Shown here piece after piece: positions 1 through 5,270 of a stretch of 6,976 nucleotides of DNA. Where the stretch lies: the NCBI GenBank assembly GCA_023390415.1, contig JAEWCW010000075.1, forward strand, positions 1-6,976, given 5' to 3'. Each line of letters opens with the position of its first letter. Position 1 is the first letter of the stretch. Under the pieces are notes generated by a model. It made no database searches. It was not told where the DNA came from and saw only the letters and a list, made by a program, of their open reading frames with translations. Origin of the DNA: Pseudomonadota bacterium (GTDB taxonomy: Bacteria; Pseudomonadota; Alphaproteobacteria; Sphingomonadales; Sphingomonadaceae). The translations under genes were made by a program, and so were the position numbers.

Positions 1-1
1 C

Positions 2-493
2 GGCGAGGCGCTCGCGCGGCAGGGTGACGCCGCTGCCGTCCGTGCAGAGGCGCAAGCGATCGCGGCGATCCTCGAAGGTCCCCAGGCAACCGCCCTCGGC
101 AGCCGATCGCGCGAGCATCTCGCGGCCATCGCCCGCCACGTCCTCGAAGGCCGTGCGGCGATGCTTGCCGGCGATTTCACCGCCGCGGAAGCCGCCTATC
201 GTGCAGCGATGGACCGGCAGACCGAGGCGCGCTTCGGCATGGATCCGCCGCTCTGGTGGTATTCGACCCGCCGCAGCCTTGCCGCCGCACTGATCGCGCG
301 CGGCGAGCATGCAAGCGCCAGGGAACAGCTTCTCGCCTCCCTTGAAGCCTGGCCGAACGATCCGCTCGCCCTCCTCGCGCTCGCCCGTGCCGAGGAAAGC
401 CTCGGCAATCGCGACGCAGCCGCCGCAGCGCTGGCCCGCGCACGCGCCGGCTGGAAGGGCGACGTCAGCCAGATGCCGCTGGCGAGGATCTGA
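2..493 (+). CDS. TPR-repeat protein, C-terminal part (5' end outside window)
   Basis: The reading frame is open from the first full codon at base 2 to TGA at 491-493, giving 163 residues; the true start lies upstream of the window. The visible protein is Ala/Arg/Leu-rich and made of paired amphipathic helices of the tetratricopeptide type. One unit is near visible residues 50-71, with the small/large residue pattern around AGDFTAAEAAYRAAM. Two more cover about 90-118 and 121-150, the first of them following a LWWYSTRRSLAAAL segment and containing a typical WPNDP turn. TPR domains bind peptides or partner proteins; no catalytic motif is visible in this fragment, so the function is unknown. LWWY followed by TRRSLAAAL resembles the C-terminal part of larger TPR proteins from memory only. 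An internal ATG at 161 lies within the repeat region and is unlikely to be the real start. The gene converges on the tRNA gene with only 13 bases between them. Confidence 0.75.
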   Translation, partial: GEALARQGDAAAVRAEAQAIAAILEGPQATALGSRSREHLAAIARHVLEGRAAMLAGDFTAAEAAYRAAMDRQTEARFGMDPPLWWYSTRRSLAAALIARGEHASAREQLLASLEAWPNDPLALLALARAEESLGNRDAAAAALARARAGWKGDVSQMPLARI

Positions 494-506
494 TTGAAGG
501 AAAAGA

Positions 507-583
507 TGGTCGGAGCGACTGGATTCGAACCAGCGACCCCCACACCCCCAGTGTGATGCGCTACCAGGCTGCGCTACGCTCCG
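507..583 (-). tRNA. tRNA-Pro, anticodon GGG, CCA encoded
   Basis: Read on the minus strand, this folds into a complete cloverleaf. The 7-bp acceptor stem CGGAGCG/CGCTCCG (577-583 with 511-517) is perfect. The D-arm has GCGC stems and the loop AGCCTGGTA. The anticodon stem TCACA/TGTGG closes the loop CTGGGGG (545-551), which places GGG at 547-549. The T-arm has the loop TTCGAAT and one G-U-type closing pair. The discriminator is A (510) and the CCA tail is encoded in the DNA (507-509). Anticodon GGG reads the proline codons CCC and CCU; CCC is frequent in the neighbouring genes. The gene faces the upstream TPR gene tail to tail. I see no strong hairpin-type terminator downstream, only a short T run on the minus strand (complement of 501-504). 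Confidence 0.97.
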
Positions 584-595
584 ACCGAGGGCGCG

Positions 596-624
596 CATGT
601 AGGCCGGGGCGGCGCAGGACGCAA
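596..624 (-). promoter_or_regulatory. candidate promoter of the tRNA-Pro gene
   Basis: On the minus strand, a -35-like TTGCGT (complement of 619-624) and a -10-like TACATG (complement of 596-601) are separated by exactly 17 bases. The -10 lies 12 bases before the mature tRNA 5' end. The interval 584-595 is almost all G/C, like the discriminators of growth-rate-controlled stable-RNA promoters. Each hexamer matches consensus only partly, so the call rests on spacing and position. Confidence 0.4.
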
Positions 625-640
625 GCGCCGGGCGCTCGCC

Positions 641-667
641 TTGGCAAGCGCCTGGCAGCATGATAGT
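641..667 (+). promoter_or_regulatory. weak candidate promoter for yajC-secD-secF
   Basis: TTGGCA at 641-646 matches five of six -35 consensus positions. GATAGT at 662-667 matches four of six -10 positions, but the spacer is only 15 bases, shorter than optimal. If used, transcription would begin around 674 and the hairpin at 685-705 would lie in the 5' leader. No better pair was seen between the tRNA and yajC. The operon promoter could also overlap the tRNA gene. Confidence 0.22.
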
Positions 668-684
668 CGCGCCCCCACTTCATG

Positions 685-705
685 GGCGGGCCTTGCAAGC
701 CCGCC
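685..705 (+). promoter_or_regulatory. GC-rich hairpin in the yajC leader
   Basis: Perfect 7-bp arms GGCGGGC (685-691) and GCCCGCC (699-705) enclose the 7-base loop CTTGCAA; TT and AA inside the loop could extend the pairing around one bulged C. The structure ends 11 bases before the yajC Shine-Dalgarno AGGT (717-720). No T run follows, so it is not a classical intrinsic terminator for the + strand. It could be a 5'-leader structure affecting mRNA stability or yajC translation, or a DNA-level operator. The role is inferred only from position. Confidence 0.4.
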
Positions 706-728
706 GCTCCCACATCAGGTAACGCTCC

Positions 729-1064
729 ATGTTCGAATCTCCCGCTTTTGCCCAGACGACCGGGGCTGCGCCCGACGGAGGCGCCGGCTTCCTGATGTCG
801 ATCGCGCCTTTGCTCTTCATCTTCGTCATCTTCTACTTCCTGCTCATCCGCCCGCAGCAGCGCCGGATGAAGCAGCACCAGGAGATGATCGGCGCGGTGA
901 AGCGCAACGACACGGCCGTCACCAGCGGCGGGCTGATCGGCAAGGTCACCAAGGTCGACGAGACCGAGATCGAGCTCGAGATCGCCCCGAACGTGAGGGT
1001 CCGCGTGATGAAGTCCATGCTTAGCGACGTTCGCCCGCACGGGCAGAAGCCCGCGAACGACTGA
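729..1064 (+). CDS. yajC: YajC, Sec translocon accessory subunit
   Basis: This encodes 111 residues, the normal size for YajC. A short periplasmic N-terminus is followed by one strongly hydrophobic segment at about residues 20-41. The family signature comes immediately after it: RPQQRRMKQHQEMI at about 41-54, then a small soluble domain with DTAVTSGGLIGKVTKV and the closing VRVMKSMLSDV. YajC is a small inner-membrane protein that copurifies with SecD and SecF and helps the SecYEG channel; it is not essential in E. coli. The ATG at 729 is chosen because AGGT at 717-720 lies eight bases upstream and the length fits. Its TGA stop shares one base with the secD ATG (TGATG), so translation of the two is probably coupled. 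It is the first gene of the apparent yajC-secD-secF-Mth938 operon. Confidence 0.96.
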   Translation: MFESPAFAQTTGAAPDGGAGFLMSIAPLLFIFVIFYFLLIRPQQRRMKQHQEMIGAVKRNDTAVTSGGLIGKVTKVDETEIELEIAPNVRVRVMKSMLSDVRPHGQKPAND

Positions 1065-2656
1065 TGCTCGATTTTCCCCGCTGGAAGGTCTGGCTGACCT
1101 CGATCTCGCTGATCGTCGGCATCCTCTTCGCCATCCCGAACGTCGTCCCGGAGCAATATACCCAGGGATGGCCGAGCGTGGCGACGCAGCGGGTCAATCT
1201 CGGCCTCGATCTCGCCGGCGGAAGCCACCTGCTGCTCGAAGGCCGGGTCGAGGACGTCGCCCGTCAGCGGCTCGAGCAGATGGAGGACACGATCCGGCGG
1301 CAGATGCGCAGCGCAAGCCCGCGCATCGAGATCGACGACGTCTCCACCGCCGGGGGCAATCTCGCCTTCACCGTCCGCGATCCCGCCCAGGTCAGCGCCG
1401 CGACCACGCTCGCGCGCCAGCAGACCCAGCCGGTCGGCCTCGCAAGCACGCCGGACTGGGACATCCGGATCGACGGCAACCGAATCACCATGTCGCAGAC
1501 CGAGGCGGGTCTCGACGAGGCCGCCGACCGCGCGATGGAGGTCGCGACCGAGGTTGTCCGCCGCCGCGTCGACGAGCTCGGCACGCGTGAGCCGACCATC
1601 ATCCGCCAGGGCGCGCGCCGGATCGTCGTCCAGGTGCCGGGCCTCCAGGATCCAGAGCAGCTGCGCAACCTCCTCGGCCGCACTGCCCGGCTCGAATTCA
1701 AGATGGTCGACACCACGGCCACCGAGCAGCAGCTGGCCCAGGGCCGAGCGCCGATCGGAAGCCAGGTCCTCCCCTATCCGGAGCTCGGGCCGCAGGGCCG
1801 CATCGCGGTCCAGCGTCGCGCGATGGTCACCGGCGACCGGATCAACGACGCCTCGCAGGGCTTCGACCCGCAGACCGGCGCGCCGGTCGTCAACATCCGC
1901 TTCGACGGCCCCGGCTCGCTCTCCTTCGGCCGCGCCACCCAGACCAATGTCGGCAAGCCGTTCGCGATCGTGCTCGACAACGTCGTCATCTCGGCCCCGC
2001 GGATCAACGAGCCGATCCTCGGCGGCCAGGCGCAGATTTCCGGCGGCTTCACCGTCGAGAGCGCCAACGAGCTCGCAATCTCGCTGCGCTCGGGCCGGCT
2101 TCCCGTCGAGCTGACCGTCGTCGAGGAGCGCACCGTCGGCCCCGAGCTCGGCCGCGACTCGATCGAGAAGGGGGTCACCGCCGGCATTGTCGGCACCGTG
2201 CTCATCCTGCTCTTCATGTTCCTCACCTACGGCCGCTTCGGGCTCTATGCGAACATCGCCCTGATCCTGAACGTCGTCTTGATCCTCGCCATCATGGCGG
2301 TGATGAACGCGACCCTGACATTGCCGGGAATCGCCGGCTTCGTGCTGACGATCGGCGCGGCCGTCGACGCCAACGTGATCATCAACGAACGCATACGCGA
2401 GGAGCAGCGACGAGGGCGGAAGGTGCTCGACGCGATCGAGCACGGCTATAACGAGGCCAGGACCGCGATCTTCGACGCCAACATTACCAACGTGATTGCG
2501 GGAATCCTGCTCTTCTATTTCGGGTCCGGCCCGGTGCGCGGATTCGCGGTGGTGCTGATCATCGGCATCGTCACCTCGGTGTTCACCGCCGTCACCGTGA
2601 CCCGCATGTTCGTGTCGATCTGGCTGCGCAAGCGCCCGACCGAGCTGGTGATCTAG
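1064..2656 (+). CDS. secD: protein translocase subunit SecD
   Basis: This encodes 530 residues, close to what I recall for alphaproteobacterial SecD and shorter than the roughly 615-residue E. coli protein. SecD is an RND-superfamily membrane protein that, with SecF, uses the proton motive force to complete export of proteins emerging from SecYEG. Visible parts in order: a first membrane segment at about 8-27; LGLDLAGG (47-53 region) opening the large periplasmic P1 head; VVRRRVDELGTREPTI (164-179) and RIVVQVPG (186-193); LRSGRLPVEL and EERTVGPELG (341-363). These are followed by five membrane segments at about 370-515. The fourth segment carries GAAVDANVIINERIREE, whose Asp (about 435) matches the conserved proton-relay aspartate of the family. 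DANITNVIAG and FGSGPVRGFA lie in the last two segments. The start at 1064 overlaps the yajC stop and has no separate strong ribosome-binding site, which fits coupled translation. Confidence 0.98.
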   Translation: MLDFPRWKVWLTSISLIVGILFAIPNVVPEQYTQGWPSVATQRVNLGLDLAGGSHLLLEGRVEDVARQRLEQMEDTIRRQMRSASPRIEIDDVSTAGGNLAFTVRDPAQVSAATTLARQQTQPVGLASTPDWDIRIDGNRITMSQTEAGLDEAADRAMEVATEVVRRRVDELGTREPTIIRQGARRIVVQVPGLQDPEQLRNLLGRTARLEFKMVDTTATEQQLAQGRAPIGSQVLPYPELGPQGRIAVQRRAMVTGDRINDASQGFDPQTGAPVVNIRFDGPGSLSFGRATQTNVGKPFAIVLDNVVISAPRINEPILGGQAQISGGFTVESANELAISLRSGRLPVELTVVEERTVGPELGRDSIEKGVTAGIVGTVLILLFMFLTYGRFGLYANIALILNVVLILAIMAVMNATLTLPGIAGFVLTIGAAVDANVIINERIREEQRRGRKVLDAIEHGYNEARTAIFDANITNVIAGILLFYFGSGPVRGFAVVLIIGIVTSVFTAVTVTRMFVSIWLRKRPTELVI

Positions 2657-2662
2657 GGGAAG
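2656..2662 (+). promoter_or_regulatory. Shine-Dalgarno of secF overlapping the secD stop
   Basis: GGGGAAG begins at the last base of the secD TAG stop (2654-2656) and lies four bases before the secF ATG at 2667 (GGGGA, the best-matching core, lies six bases before it). It selects the first of two nearby in-frame ATGs (2667 and 2676) and places reinitiation directly after secD termination. Confidence 0.7.
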
Positions 2663-2666
2663 ACCG

Positions 2667-3653
2667 ATGCGTTTGATGAAGCTCTTTCCCGACAATACGA
2701 ACATCAACTTCCTGCGCTGGCGCAATGTCGCCATCCTGATCTCGCTGATGATGATGGCGGCTTCGATCGCGACGATCGCGGTCAAGGGGATCAATTTCGG
2801 CGTCGATTTCGAGGGCGGCCAGCTCGTCCGGATCGAATTCCAGCAGCCGCCGCAGCTCGATCAGCTCCGCGACGAGATGGCGAGCCTCAACCTCGGCGAT
2901 CCCAGCGTCCAGGAATTCGGCTCCCAGAATCTGATCCTCGTCCGCCTGCCCCTGCCGGAAGGCGGCGAGGAGGCCGCGAACCGCGCTGCCGCAACCGTCC
3001 GCGCCTCGATTGCGCAAAATCATCCAGGCGCGACGATCCAGGCGGTGGACCTCGTCTCGGGCAAGGTTTCCGACGAATTGGTGAGGGCTGGCGCGCTCGC
3101 GCTGCTGCTCGCCGCGATCGGTATCTCGATCTACATCTGGATCCGCTTCGAATGGCAATTCGGCGTCGGGGCGATCTTCTCGCTGATCCACGACGTCACG
3201 CTGACCCTCGGATTCTTCGCGCTCACCCAGCTCGAATTCGATCTCAACGTCGTTGCGGCCTTGCTGACGCTGATCGGCTACTCGCTCAACGACACGATCG
3301 TCATCTACGACCGGATCCGCGAGAATCTGCGAAAATATCGCAAGATGGAGATGGAATCGCTGCTCAACCTCTCGATCAACGAGACGCTCTCGCGCACCTT
3401 CTCCACCAACTTCGCAATGATGCTCGCGCTCGGGTCGCTGTTCCTGCTCGGCCCGGACGTCATCTACAGCTTCACGGTCGCGCTCTTCTTCAGCGTCATC
3501 GTCGGCACCTATTCCACCGTCTACGTCGCCTCACCCTGGCTGATCTGGCTGAAGGTCACGTCGGACAGCTTCCTGACGAAGGAGGCCCAGAGCGCTGCCG
3601 AGCGCATCGGCGGCCGCCCGCGCAACGAAGTCGACGACGGTGCCAAAGTTTGA
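2667..3653 (+). CDS. secF: protein translocase subunit SecF
   Basis: This encodes 328 residues, typical for SecF, the partner of SecD in the proton-driven export complex. The N-terminus LFPDNTNINFLRWRN precedes a first membrane segment at about 20-39. The family motif GINFGVDFEGG (41-51) opens the smaller periplasmic P4 domain, which closes with VDLVSGKVSDELV (127-139). Membrane segments follow at about 140-158, 165-188, 194-213, 246-262 and 268-295. SLIHDVTLTLG (172-182), GYSLNDTIVIYDRIREN (204-220) and NETLSRT (238-244) are the standard SecF signatures. The Asp of LNDTIV and the Arg of TLSRT correspond, as I recall, to residues of the proton path. The cytoplasmic tail (about 297-328) is polar and variable. 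The gene lies ten bases after secD and its 3' end contains the start of the next gene. Confidence 0.98.
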   Translation: MRLMKLFPDNTNINFLRWRNVAILISLMMMAASIATIAVKGINFGVDFEGGQLVRIEFQQPPQLDQLRDEMASLNLGDPSVQEFGSQNLILVRLPLPEGGEEAANRAAATVRASIAQNHPGATIQAVDLVSGKVSDELVRAGALALLLAAIGISIYIWIRFEWQFGVGAIFSLIHDVTLTLGFFALTQLEFDLNVVAALLTLIGYSLNDTIVIYDRIRENLRKYRKMEMESLLNLSINETLSRTFSTNFAMMLALGSLFLLGPDVIYSFTVALFFSVIVGTYSTVYVASPWLIWLKVTSDSFLTKEAQSAAERIGGRPRNEVDDGAKV

Positions 3654-4008
3654 GCGCGATCCCGCGGCAAGCGGCCCGGTGGTCACCGGCTTCGCGAGCG
3701 GCGGGTTCGTGGTCGAGGGCGGGGTCTATCGCGGCCTCTTGCTGACCCCGACCCGCGCCGAGGACTGGGCGCCGCCGCCTTTGGATCAGCTCAGCCTCGC
3801 CGATCTCGAGCCGTTGCTCGGCCATGCGCCCGAATTCCTGATCCTCGGTACCGGAGCAACGATGGGCTTTCCGCCGCGCGCGCTCGTCCGCGAGCTCGAA
3901 GCGCGCGGGATCGGCATCGAGGCAATGGACAGCAAGGCCGCTGCCCGGACCTGGGGCATGCTTCGCGGCGAGGAGCGGTGGATCGCCGCGGCGATCATGC
4001 CGCTCTGA
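3640..4008 (+). CDS. Mth938-domain (NDUFAF3-like, DUF498) protein
   Basis: This encodes 122 residues from a GTG start at 3640, 14 bases before the end of secF, with GAAG (3627-3630) as a plausible ribosome-binding site inside secF. The sequence fits the small single-domain Mth938 fold: GVYRGLLLTPT at about 28-37, PEFLILGTGA (64-73), FPPRALVRELEARGIGIEAM (77-96) and the closing SKAAARTWGML (98-108). No signal peptide or membrane segment is seen, so a cytoplasmic protein is expected. The family has no settled enzymatic role. Its mitochondrial relative NDUFAF3 is a respiratory complex I assembly factor, and in alphaproteobacteria the gene commonly follows secDF (recalled, not checked). By overlap it should be cotranscribed and coupled with secF. 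Its 3' end overlaps the convergent glycosyltransferase gene by 14 bases. The family call is firm; the role in the cell is inference. Confidence 0.88.
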   Translation: MPKFERDPAASGPVVTGFASGGFVVEGGVYRGLLLTPTRAEDWAPPPLDQLSLADLEPLLGHAPEFLILGTGATMGFPPRALVRELEARGIGIEAMDSKAAARTWGMLRGEERWIAAAIMPL

Positions 4009-5155
4009 GGCGGCGCTCCGCAATCTCGCCGAGATGGGCCGCAAGGGCCCGGCCATTGGCCTCCCAGCTGAACCGCGACGCCGCCTCGCGCAGCGCCGAC
4101 TGATCGGGCGGCAACGCGAACAGGTCGCTTACAGCCTCGACGATCGCCCCGCGGTCGAGCGCCGCCAGCCTCCCCAGCTCGGGACGGTCGAACACGTCCC
4201 GCGCGCCGCCGACATCGCTGGTGACCACCGGCGTGCCGCAGGCGAGCGCTTCCAGCCAGACATTGGCGAGGCCTTCCCGCTCGGTCGGCAGCAGCATGAC
4301 GTCGGCCGCGGCGAGCCAGCGCGCGATCTCGTCCTGCGGGATCGATCCGGTGAATCGCACCCGCGCCGCCCCCGCCGCCTCGCGCTCGAGCGCGGCCCGG
4401 TCCGGTCCGTCCCCGATCAGCACCAGGCTCGCGCCCGGCAGGTCGCGGAGGGCGTCGATCGCCAGCCATTGGCCCTTGCGGCGGATCAATGTGCCGATGG
4501 TGACGATCAGCGGACCCTCGATGCCGAGCCGGCGCTTGGCCTCGGCGCGATCGAGGGGACGAAAAAGGTCCAGGTCGACGCCGTTATGGTGGACCCGGAT
4601 CTTCTCCGGCGGGAGCCCGAGCGCCGCCATGTCGGCCTTCATCGCGGAGCTGACCGCGAGCAGCCCGTCCGCGGTCCGTCCGGCCTCCACGATCTGCTCT
4701 CGAATGCCCGGCCGCCCTGCCCAATAATGGATGTCGGAGCCGCGCGCCTTGATCGAGAAGGGAATGCCGAGCCGGCGCGAGAGGATCGCTGCGGCAGGCC
4801 CGTCCGGCCAGAAGAATTCGGCATCGATGGCGTCGAAGCCGCCGCTGCGGACCAATGGCGTCATGGCGTCGGCGATTGCGGCGGGGGTCCGTGCGGCGCC
4901 AAGCTTCGGCCACACCGCGAAGCGCGGCCGGTGAACCTTGATCCCCTCCCAGCTCTCCTCGGCCGGCAAGGCCGCGCGTGCGGCATAATGGGGGTGGAGC
5001 GAGAGCGGCCAGCGCGGGAGGCCGACCGGCGAAGCGACCTCGAGCGCGATCCCGGGCTGGCGCGCAAGCTCCAGCGTCTGGCGCGCGACGAAGGGGCCGA
5101 GCGCCGGCTCGGCGGCGCTCGGGAACAGGGTCGACAAGGTCAGCACCCGCAACAT
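3995..5155 (-). CDS. glycosyltransferase, GT4-type (GT-B fold)
   Basis: This encodes 386 residues, a normal length for GT-B retaining glycosyltransferases of family 4. The N-terminal acceptor domain starts MLRVLTLSTLFPSAAEPALG, with the glycine-containing first loop. SIKARGSDIHYW (134-145) and LLAVSSAMKADM (165-176) are typical of the group. The linker HNGVDLDLF (190-198) leads to the C-terminal nucleotide-sugar domain, with GTLIRRKGQ (221-229), LVLIGDGP (244-251) and the EX7E motif as E294 to E302 in EGLANVWLE, followed by ALACGTPVVTSDVGG. No membrane segment is evident, so it probably acts at the cytoplasmic face on a lipid- or cell-surface-linked acceptor. Donor and acceptor cannot be told from sequence. 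The ATG at 5155 has AGGGGA six bases upstream (complement of 5162-5167). It stands alone, not in a polysaccharide cluster, divergent from bamD and tail to tail with the Mth938 gene. Confidence 0.92.
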   Translation of the reverse strand: MLRVLTLSTLFPSAAEPALGPFVARQTLELARQPGIALEVASPVGLPRWPLSLHPHYAARAALPAEESWEGIKVHRPRFAVWPKLGAARTPAAIADAMTPLVRSGGFDAIDAEFFWPDGPAAAILSRRLGIPFSIKARGSDIHYWAGRPGIREQIVEAGRTADGLLAVSSAMKADMAALGLPPEKIRVHHNGVDLDLFRPLDRAEAKRRLGIEGPLIVTIGTLIRRKGQWLAIDALRDLPGASLVLIGDGPDRAALEREAAGAARVRFTGSIPQDEIARWLAAADVMLLPTEREGLANVWLEALACGTPVVTSDVGGARDVFDRPELGRLAALDRGAIVEAVSDLFALPPDQSALREAASRFSWEANGRALAAHLGEIAERRLRAA

Positions 5156-5190
5156 CGCGCATCCCCTAGCAGAGAGGCCTTTTCAGCCTA

Positions 5191-5205
5191 TTAAACCGCC
5201 GTTCA
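5191..5205 (+). promoter_or_regulatory. CtrA-box-like sequence (TTAA-N7-TTCA)
   Basis: TTAA at 5191-5194 and TTCA at 5202-5205 are separated by seven bases, matching seven of eight fixed positions of the alphaproteobacterial CtrA consensus TTAA-N7-TTAA. The site overlaps the candidate -10 of the glycosyltransferase gene and lies 65 bases upstream of the bamD ATG, so binding could affect either direction. A one-mismatch match can arise by chance, although TTAA is scarce in DNA this G+C-rich. Confidence 0.25.
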
Positions 5206-5235
5206 TCGCTGCAGCGCTCTTTACCCCTATCCCGC

Positions 5236-5249
5236 TTGGCCTCGGCCAA
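5236..5249. repeat. short inverted repeat upstream of bamD
   Basis: TTGGCC (5236-5241) and GGCCAA (5244-5249) are perfect inverted arms separated by TC. As RNA it could form a 5-bp hairpin with the tetraloop CTCG, ending 21 bases before the bamD ATG. As DNA it could be an operator for a dimeric regulator. There is no T run to make it a terminator. Function unknown. Confidence 0.35.
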
Positions 5250-5270
5250 ACCCTCCGCTAAGAAGCCGCG

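Larger units (their letters stand above)
5156..5270. promoter_or_regulatory. divergent promoter region, glycosyltransferase / bamD
   Basis: This 115-base gap must serve both outward genes. It is locally richer in A/T around 5180-5195 than the flanking coding DNA. For the glycosyltransferase, TTTAAT on the minus strand (complement of 5190-5195) matches five of six -10 positions, but no good -35 precedes it. For bamD no convincing -35/-10 pair was found; AAGAAG at 5260-5265 may act as its ribosome-binding site. A perfect 10-bp palindrome CGCTGCAGCG lies at 5207-5216. The CtrA-like box and a second inverted repeat are listed separately. Confidence 0.5.

Noticed and set aside
161..493. A complete 110-residue gene starting at ATG 161
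   Set aside because: The same frame is open to the window start with matching TPR-like composition, so the ATG is internal to a larger truncated gene.
685..705. Intrinsic terminator of an upstream + strand transcript
   Set aside because: The stem is strong, but no T run follows it on the + strand, nor on the minus strand after the mirror stem.
660..722. Upstream ORF as a RAPP-type arrest peptide because it contains APP at residues 4-6
   Set aside because: The motif is VAPP, not RAPP, and sits only a few residues from the start, so the chain could not sense export. There is no hydrophobic targeting segment. The uORF is kept only as a possible leader feature.
833..2794. A 653-codon open frame on the minus strand across yajC, secD and the start of secF
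   Set aside because: It is an antisense shadow of the highly conserved secD frame. The translation is Asp/Glu/Arg/His-rich low-complexity sequence with no fold-like pattern. Long antisense frames are expected in G+C-rich DNA where stop codons are rare.
4034..5194. A 386-codon + strand frame opposite the glycosyltransferase
   Set aside because: The minus-strand product has clear GT4 motifs; the + strand product is Arg/Pro-rich with no recognisable domain and no ribosome-binding site. It is a codon-bias shadow.
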